Shown here: positions 54,138 through 64,000 of the stretch, one piece after another
How positions within the stretch are numbered: the first letter of the stretch is position 1
Layout of the letters: every line of letters starts with the position of its first letter
NCBI RefSeq assembly: GCF_029714285.1
Contig: NZ_CP121663.1
Coordinates: 992,001 to 1,056,000, forward strand
DNA length: 64,000 nt
Source: Rhizobium sp. CB3090
Lineage (GTDB): Bacteria; Pseudomonadota; Alphaproteobacteria; Rhizobiales; Rhizobiaceae
Reading direction: 5' to 3'
The notes under the pieces: generated by a model
Databases searched by the model: none
The model's input: the letters and a program-made list of their open reading frames with translations, nothing else
What the model was told of the DNA's origin: nothing
Position numbers and translations under genes: made by a program

Positions 54138-54923
54138 TCAATACTCCGCTGGAACCGCATACACCTCAGCGGATGGATCGGCGAGAAACGAGCGTACCGT
54201 CGGCGGCAGCTGGCGTGACGATAGCGGCAGAGGTCCGCAGCGCGAGAGAAGTTCACGCAGATCCGGCTCGGCGCCGACATGCCGCCAAATCATACGCGAC
54301 GCATAAGGGAGGTTTTCCTTTCGCCAGGAAACTCCCATTGTCGTTCCACGCAAGTAGACGCGCTGGTACTCGTCGAATGGCAGCAGGATCGTCTGTGACA
54401 GTATGGGGTTCGGGCCGACGACGCGCTCCGTAATGAAGATCCGGTTTCGATAGAAGGCGGCCAAGCCCACATATTTCGAAAACTGCTGGATGCCGTTTCC
54501 AGGGTCCCGCAGACGCTCCATTGATTTGACATGCACCAGCCCACCCTGCTCGATAAGACGGCTGCACGAACAGACAACCATTCCGGGCCAGGACGGCGAG
54601 CGATGATAGGTCTGGAAATAGCCGATATGGCGCCGAAGCGCGGTCAGATCTCCGGGGAACGCTTTTAAGAGCTCGGAACTTTGGTTGAGGTCTAGGTTCG
54701 GTTTGCGAAGCCGCTCGCGAAAGAGCCGGGGCGCGAGACCAAAGTCGGCTGCGTCGAGATCGAAATACTTGGCGATGCGCGCCAGATTATGGGCCGACGG
54801 TCTCGTCTGGCCGTTGATGTATCGGTTGAATTGTTGCCGGTTGATATCAATTGCACGGCACAGATGCGAAATGGAGCGCTGCGTTGCACAGGCAATTTTG
54901 AGGTTATCGACCAAATAAGGCAT
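54138..54923 (-). CDS. Cro/XRE-like helix-turn-helix regulator with long C-terminal domain
   Basis: A 261-aa protein. Residues about 8-60 form a helix-turn-helix (RSISHLCRAIDINRQQFNRY, then INGQTRPSAHNLARIAKYF), the lambda-repressor-like pattern. The remaining 200 residues contain no domain I recognise and could be an effector or dimer domain. GGAG lies before ATG 54923. It sits on the opposite strand between the double ATPase and the second binding protein, dividing two transporter-related units that share paralogous binding proteins, and probably controls one or both. Confidence 0.75.
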   Translation of the reverse strand: MPYLVDNLKIACATQRSISHLCRAIDINRQQFNRYINGQTRPSAHNLARIAKYFDLDAADFGLAPRLFRERLRKPNLDLNQSSELLKAFPGDLTALRRHIGYFQTYHRSPSWPGMVVCSCSRLIEQGGLVHVKSMERLRDPGNGIQQFSKYVGLAAFYRNRIFITERVVGPNPILSQTILLPFDEYQRVYLRGTTMGVSWRKENLPYASRMIWRHVGAEPDLRELLSRCGPLPLSSRQLPPTVRSFLADPSAEVYAVPAEY

Positions 54924-55045
54924 CAGTTACTCCGTCTCGGAAAGCCTAGCGTAAACTCGCTTAAAGGCGCGTCAAGTCGCGAAATTGCGTGAGCCGGCTC
55001 AACCTCTACGTTCCGACCTACAAAAAGGAAAACGAGGGAACCGCA

Positions 55046-56626
55046 ATGACGCAACAAAAGGATCAATCCTCACAACTGAAAATCGGCCGCCGCCACTTCC
55101 TGGGCGGGGCCGTCGCGCTGGGCGCTTTGCCGGCCCTCACCTCCGGCCTCCTGATACCGCGCGAAGCCCGCGCGCAGGAAGCAAAGCATGGCGGCCATCT
55201 GAAGCTCGGCCTTAAGGGCGGAGCCACCAGCGATGCGCTCGACCCGGCAACCTACAGCGCCTCCGTTCTGTTCGTCATCGGCCGCCTGTGGGGCGATACG
55301 CTTGTCGAATCCGATCCCAAGACCGGTGCACCCCTGCCGTCGCTGGCAACGTCCTGGACGCCATCCGCCGATGCGTCCGTCTGGACTTTCAAGATCAGGA
55401 AGGACGTGCAGTTTCACGACGGTAGCAAGATGACCGTCGCCGATATCGTCGCGACGCTGAAGCGGCATGCGGACAAAAATTCGCAGTCGGGTGCTCTTGG
55501 ACTCATGGCGTCAGTTACAGGCATCGAAGAAAAGGCAGGCGATCTTGTTTTGACGCTTTCCGAAGGCAATGCGGACCTGCCTCTGCTTTTGACCGACTAC
55601 CACCTGATCATCCAGCCGAAAGGTGGCGTCGAAAAGCCGGCGGCGGCCATCGGTACCGGCCCTTACATCTTGAAGAATTTTGAACCCGGTGTTCGCGCGA
55701 CCTTCGAGAAGAATCCGAAAGATTGGCGCTCCGATCGCGGCTTTGTGGACAGCGTCGAAATCCTCGTCATCAACGACAACACCGCGCGCATTGCAGCATT
55801 TGCCTCCGGCCAGGTCCATTTCGTCAACAATGTCGATCCGAAGACGATCCCCATGCTGCAGCGAGCACCGAATGCCGATATCGTGCGAAATCCCGGCAAG
55901 GGCTTCTACTGTTTTTTGATGCATTGCGACACAGCGCCTTTCGACAACAATGATCTTCGGCTTGCGCTGAAATATGCCATCGATCGCCAGTCGATCCTGG
56001 ATAAGGTTCTGGGCGGCTACGGGACGATCGGCAACGACTATCCGGTCAATTCCAACTATGCCCTCGCGCCGACCGATATCGAGCAGCGGCCGTATGATCC
56101 GGAAAAGGCCGCCTTCCACTTCAAGAAATCGGGCCTCAACCGTCCCGTTCAGCTGCTTACCTCCGATGCAGCCTTTCCCGGCGCCGTGGATGCGGCGATC
56201 CTGTTCCAGCAAAGTGCGCGCAAGGCCGGCATTACGATCGACGTCAAGCGCGAACCGGAAGATGGCTACTGGACAAATGTCTGGAACAAGCAGCCCTTCT
56301 GCGCCTCCTTCTGGGGCGGCCGCCCGACGCAGGATTCGCGCTATTCTACCTCCTACATATCGACCGCCGAATGGAACGACACGCGTTTCAAGAACCCTGA
56401 TTTCGACAAGATAGTGCTGCAGGCAAGGTCCGAGCTCGATGAGGCTAAGCGCAAGGCGCTTTACCGCCAGTTGGCTTTGACAGTGCGCGACGATGGTGGT
56501 CTGATCCTGCCCGTCTTCAACGACTACATCATGGCCTCTTCGAAAACGCTGAAGGGATATGTCGACGACATCGGCAACGATATGTCCAACGGCTATATCG
56601 GCAGCCGCGTGTGGTTTAATGCTTAA
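55046..56626 (+). CDS. Tat-exported DppA-family solute-binding protein (paralogue 2)
   Basis: A 526-aa binding protein with a twin-arginine signal (GRRHFLGG near 14-21) and AQEAKHGGHLKLGLKGG at the start of the mature part. It aligns by eye along its full length with the protein at 48934 (shared segments such as GALGxM, ILTLxEGNADxPLLL and the C-terminal GYVxDIGNDMSNGY), so the two arose by duplication. No permease follows; it probably uses the permeases and ATPase at 50621-54076 with a different ligand. ATG 55046 has GAGGGA upstream; an earlier in-frame start at 54989 is not needed. Confidence 0.88.
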   Translation: MTQQKDQSSQLKIGRRHFLGGAVALGALPALTSGLLIPREARAQEAKHGGHLKLGLKGGATSDALDPATYSASVLFVIGRLWGDTLVESDPKTGAPLPSLATSWTPSADASVWTFKIRKDVQFHDGSKMTVADIVATLKRHADKNSQSGALGLMASVTGIEEKAGDLVLTLSEGNADLPLLLTDYHLIIQPKGGVEKPAAAIGTGPYILKNFEPGVRATFEKNPKDWRSDRGFVDSVEILVINDNTARIAAFASGQVHFVNNVDPKTIPMLQRAPNADIVRNPGKGFYCFLMHCDTAPFDNNDLRLALKYAIDRQSILDKVLGGYGTIGNDYPVNSNYALAPTDIEQRPYDPEKAAFHFKKSGLNRPVQLLTSDAAFPGAVDAAILFQQSARKAGITIDVKREPEDGYWTNVWNKQPFCASFWGGRPTQDSRYSTSYISTAEWNDTRFKNPDFDKIVLQARSELDEAKRKALYRQLALTVRDDGGLILPVFNDYIMASSKTLKGYVDDIGNDMSNGYIGSRVWFNA

Positions 56627-56647
56627 ACCTCTTCGGGATATGTGACC

Positions 56648-58651
56648 ATGACCGACCGCAGCTTCACCACCATAGAAAATCAGTGGATCACTCTGAAGGA
56701 TGGGACACGGCTTGCCGCACGCATCTGGATGCCGGACGGCGCCGAGAGCGACCCCGTGCCGGCGGTGTTCGAATTTCTACCCTACCGCAAGCGCGACGGC
56801 ACGAGCCCCCGCGATGAATCCACCTATCCGGTCTTTGCCGCAGCCGGCATTGCCGGCGTGCGCGTCGATATCAGAGGCTCCGGCGAATCCGATGGCGTTA
56901 TCGACGGCGAATATACGGAACTGGAGCTCGCCAATGCCTGCGAGCTGATCGCCTGGATCGCGGCGCAGCCCTGGTCGAACGGCTCCGTCGGCATGATGGG
57001 CATTTCCTGGGGCGGCTTCAACAGTTTGCAAGTCGCGGCGCTGCGCCCGCCCGCGCTCAAAGCGGTGATCTCGATCGCCTCCACGGTCGACCGCTACAAT
57101 GACGACATCCATTACAAGAATGGCTGCCATCTCTCGGCGCAGCTCTCCTGGGCTGCGACCATGCTCGGTTATCAGTCCCGCTCACCCGACCCCGAGATCG
57201 TCGGCGACCGCTGGAAGGATATGTGGCTGCAACGCCTGGAGAACGAGCCGTTCTTTATGGAGGAATGGCTGCAGCACCAGCGCCGCGATGATTTCTGGCG
57301 GCATGGTTCAATCTGCGAGAATTTCGCTGATGTCGACATTCCCGCTCTTGTCATTGCGGGCTGGGCGGATGGCTATCGCAACACGCCGCTGATGGCCGTC
57401 GAAGGTCTCGGCGACAAAGCGAAAGCGCTGATTGGTCCGTGGGTTCACAAATATCCGCACTTTGCCTGGCCGAAGCCCCGCGCCGATTTCCATAGCGAGG
57501 CAATTGCCTGGTGGAACCGCTGGCTGCGGGGCGACCGGAACGGTGCAGAGAACTTGCCGCAGGTGCGCGCCTATATTCTCGACGCGATGAAGCCCGCGCC
57601 GCGCCGCGATTTCGATCCCGGCTTCTGGATCGCCAAGCGCGAGTGGCAAAAGCCAGAGATGCAGTGCTTCTATGTCGAGCAGTTTGGCACGCTGATGGAG
57701 GGCATGCCAATCCCGCATGCGCCGGAACATGCCGTCTATCTGCGCTCGCCTCTCGATACGGGGACGACCTCCGGCGAATATTTCACCCTGAAACCCGATG
57801 CCGAAATGGCGATCGACCAGCGTCTCGACGATGCCGGATCGCTGACTTTCCAGACCACGCCATTATCGGCCGATCATGACTATCTCGGCCGTCCGGTCGT
57901 TACTCTCTCGCTGCGCTGTGATGCCGAAACGGCCAATCTTTGCGCCCGGCTTATCGATCTCCATCCCGACGGCACCGCGACGCGGGTCTCCTTCGGCGTG
58001 CTCAACCTCGCCCATCGTGACGGCAATGCCGAGCCGAAATCCATGAAGAAGGGCGAACGCACCACAATCAGGCTGGTGCTGGATGCTTGCGGTTATCGGT
58101 TCCGGAAAGGTCATCGTATCGCCCTTTCGCTCTCCACCTCATACTGGCCGATGATCCTGCCGCCGCCGGAAAATCCGGGGCTGACGATCGATCTCGCCTC
58201 CATCGGCTTCGCCCTGCCAAAACTCGGCGCCTACGACATCATCAATATCAAGCAGCCGGACAATCCCGACCCGCTGCCGAAATATCTCGAACATGCTCCG
58301 GCTGCGACGAAGCGTCAGGTCGTGCGCGATCTCTCCGCCAACAAGACCCATTATGAAATCCGCGAGGATACCGGCCTTTTCGAGCATCCGGGCACCGGAC
58401 TTTCCACACGCCAGCTCCGCGAAGAGGTCTGGTCCATCGCGCCGGACGATCCCCTGTCGATGGGCGGGACCTCGATCTGGACATGCGACATGCGGCGGCC
58501 GGGATGGTTCGTCCGCACGGTGGCAATGGCGACGATTTCTTGCACGGCAACCGAATGGATCATCCGTGCGTCCGTCATCGCCTTCGAAGGCAATACGCAG
58601 ATCTTCGAAAAAACCTTCGAGGCAAAGCGTATCCCGCGCGATCTGATGTGA
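56648..58651 (+). CDS. CocE/NonD-family hydrolase
   Basis: A 667-aa serine hydrolase related to cocaine esterase, X-Pro dipeptidyl-peptidase and glutaryl-7-ACA acylase. The nucleophile is in GMMGISWGGFNSL (about 116-128, GxSxGG), with D in ADGYRNTP and H in GPWVHKYPHF as the other triad members. A C-terminal jelly-roll domain follows (about 360-660). No signal peptide is seen, so it should act in the cytoplasm on an imported ester or amide. ATG 56648 is preferred over GTG 56642. Directly downstream of the second binding protein (21 bp). Confidence 0.87.
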   Translation: MTDRSFTTIENQWITLKDGTRLAARIWMPDGAESDPVPAVFEFLPYRKRDGTSPRDESTYPVFAAAGIAGVRVDIRGSGESDGVIDGEYTELELANACELIAWIAAQPWSNGSVGMMGISWGGFNSLQVAALRPPALKAVISIASTVDRYNDDIHYKNGCHLSAQLSWAATMLGYQSRSPDPEIVGDRWKDMWLQRLENEPFFMEEWLQHQRRDDFWRHGSICENFADVDIPALVIAGWADGYRNTPLMAVEGLGDKAKALIGPWVHKYPHFAWPKPRADFHSEAIAWWNRWLRGDRNGAENLPQVRAYILDAMKPAPRRDFDPGFWIAKREWQKPEMQCFYVEQFGTLMEGMPIPHAPEHAVYLRSPLDTGTTSGEYFTLKPDAEMAIDQRLDDAGSLTFQTTPLSADHDYLGRPVVTLSLRCDAETANLCARLIDLHPDGTATRVSFGVLNLAHRDGNAEPKSMKKGERTTIRLVLDACGYRFRKGHRIALSLSTSYWPMILPPPENPGLTIDLASIGFALPKLGAYDIINIKQPDNPDPLPKYLEHAPAATKRQVVRDLSANKTHYEIREDTGLFEHPGTGLSTRQLREEVWSIAPDDPLSMGGTSIWTCDMRRPGWFVRTVAMATISCTATEWIIRASVIAFEGNTQIFEKTFEAKRIPRDLM

Positions 58652-59572
58652 TCAGTTCGATCCGGCAAAATGGCTGGCAGCCGCGCATATCACGCGGAAA
58701 CCAGCGCGTGCGCCGTCGCTCATGTGCCGCGCGCGCAGCCAGGCGTGCACCATCTGCGGCTCTTCGCGAAACCAGACCTCGACGCCCGCCGCGGCGAGCC
58801 TTGCCGCATAGTTGCGGCCGTCGTCACGCAGCGGGTCGAAATGCGCGACCGTTATGAAGGCCGGCGGGAGGCCGGCAAAAGACGGTTGGGCAAGAGGCTC
58901 GGCCATCGGATCGCCAGCCGGTGCCTGCAATACGCTGCGATAATAGGCAATGTCGGCGGTCGTCAGCCCCGGCGCATCCGCCATCTCCTCGTAAGAGCCG
59001 GACACAAGATCGCCGCCGAGCGTCGGATAGATCAGGACCTGCCCGGCAATGCCGGAGAGCCCATCGCCCTTTGCGCGAACGGCGAGCCCCGCCGCCAGAT
59101 TGCCGCCGGCGCTGTCGCCGATCAGCACGACGGTCTTTCCCGCAGCAAGCAAAGACTTGAGAACGCCATAGCAATCATCCGTCTGCGCGGGCCAGCGATG
59201 TTCAGGCGCCAGACGATAATCGACCGACAACAGCTCGGCGCCGGCATGATCGGCGATCTCGGCGCAAATCGCATGATGGCTCTCGAGCGAACCGACCACG
59301 AAGCCGCCACCGTGAAGATAGAGCAGGCATGTAGAGGTCCGGATCGTCCGCGGCTGATAACGCCTGATTGGAATTCTCCCCATCGCCATTTCATCCTGCG
59401 TGCGCATGCCGTCGGGTAACGGGCGATCGAAACGGCCGCAAAGTGCATCGTACCATTGCCGCTGCTGCTCTATGGAAGCCGTCACCGCGTCAGGCGGATA
59501 GAAGGAATCGCAAATCTCCATGAATTGCAGAATGCCCGCCTCGGTCGGTCTGGGTCGCTGGGAAAAGTCCAT
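58652..59572 (-). CDS. alpha/beta hydrolase of the hormone-sensitive-lipase family
   Basis: A 306-aa esterase. LYLHGGGFVVGSLESHH (about 83-99) gives the HGGG oxyanion motif and VVLIGDSAGGNLAAGLA (about 149-165) the GDSAG nucleophile elbow. FDPLRDDGRNYAARL holds the catalytic Asp and MVHAWL the His. Together these define HSL-type carboxylesterases. Its stop codon abuts that of the CocE-type gene with no gap. It is the last gene of the minus-strand run that begins at 62747. A short-chain acyl ester of the imported compound is a plausible substrate. Confidence 0.88.
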   Translation of the reverse strand: MDFSQRPRPTEAGILQFMEICDSFYPPDAVTASIEQQRQWYDALCGRFDRPLPDGMRTQDEMAMGRIPIRRYQPRTIRTSTCLLYLHGGGFVVGSLESHHAICAEIADHAGAELLSVDYRLAPEHRWPAQTDDCYGVLKSLLAAGKTVVLIGDSAGGNLAAGLAVRAKGDGLSGIAGQVLIYPTLGGDLVSGSYEEMADAPGLTTADIAYYRSVLQAPAGDPMAEPLAQPSFAGLPPAFITVAHFDPLRDDGRNYAARLAAAGVEVWFREEPQMVHAWLRARHMSDGARAGFRVICAAASHFAGSN

Positions 59573-59689
59573 GGAATATCCTCATGATAAGGCTCGTTAT
59601 GCAACCACAACATCATTGACGGACGCAGCTTGTTCAGGGACGGCCTGCGACGCTGCTGTGACGACATAAGCAGGCTAAAGTTCCGGCCG

Positions 59690-61525
<1,836 letters not shown>

Positions 61526-61547
61526 CATCATTCCCTCATTCACCGCC

Positions 61548-62747
61548 TCAATCCGGCCAACGCAACAGACCGTCGAAACGGCGTCGGCTGCGATCTTCCA
61601 GGGAGGTGGCAATGATCTCGTTGGAGGCTTGCGCCCTGTCGAGTTCTTCACCGATGCGGGTCGCCACGATCACCTCCTCGCCCGGATGCAGGTTGCAGGG
61701 ATCGAGGTAGAAATAATTGTGCTCGATCTCGTGGTCGCGAACGATGATCGGCGGGGTTCCGCGCGCCAAAGCGTCGGCGAGGTCCCAGGCGGTGATGTGC
61801 GCCTCTCGGGCATCGATGGTGAGACGCAGCCGGTCGAGGGGATTGTTGGTCGGGTCCGGTTCGATTACGGCTTTGACGCCGGGGCGGCCGTCGAAGCGAT
61901 CATGCCAGAGATGGAGATAGCCGGTCTCGCGCTCGCGGATGCCGGCATGGTCGCGCGTCTCCCAGGCTTCAAGCGCCGCCATGACGCCGAAAATGCTTTC
62001 CTTGCCGACCTTCATGCCGCGGCCGATGCCGAGGTTCTGCAGGAAAGTGTTGCGCACCATGTCCTTGCGCCCGGCAACGATGCCCGAAGTCGGGCCGCCG
62101 AGGAATTTGTGGCCGGAGTAGAGAACAAGGTCCGCTCCCTGCTCCAGGAAGATGCGCAGATCATATTCGGAAGCCGCATCAACGATGACCGGCACGCCCT
62201 TCGCATGAGCGATCTCGCAGAACTCCTTGAGGCTCAGCATGCCGTAATTCACGACATGATGCGAAACGACATAGAGGGCGGCCGCTGTCTTCTCGGTGAT
62301 CGCACCTTCGAGATGATGGCGGTATGTCGAGGTTGCCTGGCCGATCAGTACGACCTTGCCGCCCGCAAGCCGCACCGCCTGATCGACCGGCGCGCCGTAG
62401 CTCACCACATGCCCCATCTGAACGATGACTTCGTTCTTGTCACCGCGCACGTCGGGCAGACGCTCGATCGCGGCAAGGTCATTGCCGGTGATAGTGGCGG
62501 CGACCGCCAGACTGATCCCCGCCGAGCAGGAGGCGGTGACGAAACCCGCTTCGCCCCCCGTCAGCCGCGCGATGACCGCGCTTGCCTTGCGCTGCAGGTC
62601 GTTGATCTCGACGAATTGCGGCAGGATGGAACCCATCGCCGCAATCGCCTGCGGAACGACGATCGATGCGCCAAGGCTCGTCATCGTGCCCGAGACATTA
62701 ATGACGGGGCGAAGTCCGGCGGACGGACGAATGTCTTCATTCGGCAT
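61548..62747 (-). CDS. SelA-like PLP-dependent enzyme (possible ammonia lyase or aldolase)
   Basis: A 399-aa fold-type I pyridoxal-phosphate enzyme. [15 protein letters not shown] near 17-31 and [20 protein letters not shown] with the Schiff-base lysine (about 220) are typical of the SelA / D-glucosaminate-6-phosphate ammonia-lyase group. SelA homologues in bacteria without selenocysteine genes act on small amino or sugar-amino acids. GGAGAT precedes ATG 62747. First gene of the operon with the double ATPase and esterase, divergent from an IclR regulator. RidA at the right edge is a natural partner, because it removes reactive enamine/imine products of PLP lyases. Confidence 0.8.
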   Translation of the reverse strand: MPNEDIRPSAGLRPVINVSGTMTSLGASIVVPQAIAAMGSILPQFVEINDLQRKASAVIARLTGGEAGFVTASCSAGISLAVAATITGNDLAAIERLPDVRGDKNEVIVQMGHVVSYGAPVDQAVRLAGGKVVLIGQATSTYRHHLEGAITEKTAAALYVVSHHVVNYGMLSLKEFCEIAHAKGVPVIVDAASEYDLRIFLEQGADLVLYSGHKFLGGPTSGIVAGRKDMVRNTFLQNLGIGRGMKVGKESIFGVMAALEAWETRDHAGIRERETGYLHLWHDRFDGRPGVKAVIEPDPTNNPLDRLRLTIDAREAHITAWDLADALARGTPPIIVRDHEIEHNYFYLDPCNLHPGEEVIVATRIGEELDRAQASNEIIATSLEDRSRRRFDGLLRWPD

Positions 62748-62810
62748 GGGATCTCCAGATTTTTTTGCTGCGGGCCGGTGCTTGCTGTACCGAGCCATCG
62801 ACAGCTATGC

Positions 62811-62820
62811 CATAATTATG
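62811..62820. promoter_or_regulatory. palindrome in the IclR/SelA-like promoter region
   Basis: CATAATTATG, a perfect 10-bp palindrome, lies in the 149-bp divergent region, 64 bp from the SelA-like start. IclR proteins bind short palindromes, so this is a candidate operator; no second copy was found. Confidence 0.4.
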
Positions 62821-62896
62821 TAACACACTACCGATTTGCACGGGAGTTCGGTTTTTGGACGCAAAGACATCACCCATCGGCTACTCCGAGAACGGG

Positions 62897-63694
62897 ATGG
62901 CCAATGAAAACCATGGCGATGCCGCCAAGGGACCGCGGCGCTCGCGCGTCAGCGGCATCGATCGGGCGATGCAGGTCATCGATTATCTCTACGAAACCGG
63001 CGCGCCCTGCGGTGTCTACGCGGTTGCCAAGGCGATCGGCGCACCGCTCTCGACCGTCTACGTCATCGTTGACGACCTCGTGGAGAAAAACCTTCTCAGC
63101 CGCAATCCCGATGGCACGATCTGGCTCGGCGCCCGTCTTTACCACTATGGTCTCGCCTATGCCCGATCGCTCGATTTCATGAGCGTCGCCACCCACGAAA
63201 TGCACGATCTCTGCCGCCAGGCCGGGGAAACCGTTCAAGTCTGCGGCCGCGACGGCGACCACATGCTCGTTCTCGCCATGGCCGATGGCCCGAGCCACTT
63301 TCAGGTCGCCTCGCGCGTCGGCACGCGGGTACCTCTCAACTGGACGGCGTCCGGCCGCTTGCTCGTCGGTCACCTGCCGGAAGAAGACCGCATCGCGCTT
63401 TTCCGGCACTGCGCCCGCACCTCTCCGACCGGCCGCGCCGATGTCGATCCCGTGACGTTGTCGACGGCGGCGGCAAAAGCACTGGAATCGCGCCTGTCGA
63501 TCCAGGCTGGCGAATCCGATTATGCCGTCGCCTGCATTGCCTCGCCCATATGCGATCGAGACGGCCAATGCGTTGCCACCATCTCCATCGTTCTGCCGGA
63601 GCAGAAGGCCTTTTCCGACGAAAGCCACTACGTCGCACGGGTTCGAAACTCCGCGGAAAAAATCGAAAAATTGATGGGCTGGCGCAGCCATTGA
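62897..63694 (+). CDS. IclR-family transcriptional regulator
   Basis: About 265 aa from ATG 62897. The N-terminal winged helix-turn-helix (GIDRAMQVIDYLYETGAPCGVYAVAKAIGAPLSTVYVIVDDL) and the C-terminal effector domain (GAF-like, about 90-260) are typical. A TTG start at 62855 with GGGAG eight bases upstream would add 14 residues and is a fair alternative. Divergent from the SelA-like gene, so likely the repressor of that operon with its substrate as inducer. Confidence 0.85.
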   Translation: MANENHGDAAKGPRRSRVSGIDRAMQVIDYLYETGAPCGVYAVAKAIGAPLSTVYVIVDDLVEKNLLSRNPDGTIWLGARLYHYGLAYARSLDFMSVATHEMHDLCRQAGETVQVCGRDGDHMLVLAMADGPSHFQVASRVGTRVPLNWTASGRLLVGHLPEEDRIALFRHCARTSPTGRADVDPVTLSTAAAKALESRLSIQAGESDYAVACIASPICDRDGQCVATISIVLPEQKAFSDESHYVARVRNSAEKIEKLMGWRSH

Positions 63695-63709
63695 CGTCCT
63701 GTCCTTCCC

Positions 63710-64000
63710 TCAGCCGTGCAACGCTACGATTGCTTCGATCTCGACGGTGATATTGCCCGGCAATGAGCCGAAGCCGACAGCCGAACGGGCATGTTGGCCG
63801 GCCGCTCCGAAAACCTCGATGAACAGGTCGGAGCAGCCGTTGATGACGCTTGGATGATCGGCGAAATCGGGTGTGGCGTTGACCATGCCCAGAAGCTTCA
63901 CCACCCGCTTGACGCGCTTGAGATCGCCGAGTGCATCCTGCATGACGGCCAGCAGATTGATGCCCGTCAGCCGGGCATGGCCGTAAGCCTGTTCGATGCC
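63710..64000 (-). CDS. RidA/YjgF-family protein (partial, right edge)
   Basis: The C-terminal 96 codons of a RidA-family protein. Visible motifs include GHARLTGINLLAV, DFADHPSVINGCSDLF and the closing pattern GSLPGNITVEIEAIVAL, where the usual catalytic/structural residues of RidA (R-x-A-V-G-x-x-x-LP-x-x-xxVE) appear as ARSAVGFGSLPGNITVE. RidA hydrolyses 2-aminoacrylate-type enamines and imines. Convergent with the IclR gene; the 5' end is outside the window. Confidence 0.85.
   Translation of the reverse strand, partial: GIEQAYGHARLTGINLLAVMQDALGDLKRVKRVVKLLGMVNATPDFADHPSVINGCSDLFIEVFGAAGQHARSAVGFGSLPGNITVEIEAIVALHG

Overview
The window reads as part of a rhizobial genome (family Rhizobiaceae, most likely Rhizobium). 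Reasons: GC-rich coding on both strands, dense ABC importers for plant and soil solutes, a dctA/dctB-dctD locus with a sigma-54 promoter, a bifunctional carnitine dehydrogenase/thioesterase of the rhizobial type, a DUF1127 protein, and a palindromic intergenic element that I recognise from rhizobial genomes. I saw no tRNA, rRNA, transposase, integrase or CRISPR array.

Layout. (1) 1-4786: end of one permease gene, then a second permease, two separate ATPases and two DapA-family lyases; an importer of the peptide/opine family for an unknown substrate. (2) 4820-11550, minus strand: a ribitol catabolic unit with D-ribulokinase, ribitol 2-dehydrogenase, a sugar ABC importer and an AraC regulator. 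(3) 11904-17256: a membrane-anchored AraC regulator divergent from an HlyD adaptor, a LolD-type ATPase and two FtsX-type permeases, forming a MacAB/DevBCA-like exporter. (4) 17284-22757: Nudix hydrolase and LacI regulator, Pcm and a CBS-domain protein, then small stress- or envelope-type genes (MgtC family, BON, tiny membrane proteins). (5) 23211-28020: dctA divergent from dctBD, with a sigma-54 promoter and a dyad that fits a DctD site. (6) 28191-35522: an EmrAB-like pump, a surface-polysaccharide acyltransferase, a short CDF-like membrane protein and an uncharacterised PLP enzyme. (7) 35692-36196: a DUF1127 gene followed on the same strand by four consecutive hairpins whose loops all carry CCTCCTCCC (anti-Shine-Dalgarno), the last being a terminator. 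This matches the alphaproteobacterial cuckoo/CcsR small RNAs and is the most striking element here. (8) 36580-41316: MFS pump, TPP riboswitch with thiD, EamA exporter and LysR regulator. (9) 41291-48806: GlxA/CdhR-type regulator divergent from a complete set of genes for gamma-butyrobetaine/carnitine to glycine betaine. (10) 48934-64000: a peptide-family importer with two paralogous Tat-exported binding proteins, a Cro/XRE-like regulator, two hydrolases, a second double ATPase, a SelA-like PLP enzyme, an IclR regulator and a RidA protein cut by the right edge.

How the parts work together. The ribitol cluster takes ribitol to D-ribulose and D-ribulose 5-phosphate. DctBD senses C4-dicarboxylates and activates dctA through RNA polymerase with sigma-54. 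The carnitine operon activates gamma-butyrobetaine to its CoA ester, oxidises and hydrates it, oxidises carnitine to 3-dehydrocarnitine, cleaves this with acetyl-CoA to betainyl-CoA plus acetoacetate, and releases glycine betaine. The adjoining importer and hydrolases may feed that route, but their substrates cannot be read from sequence.
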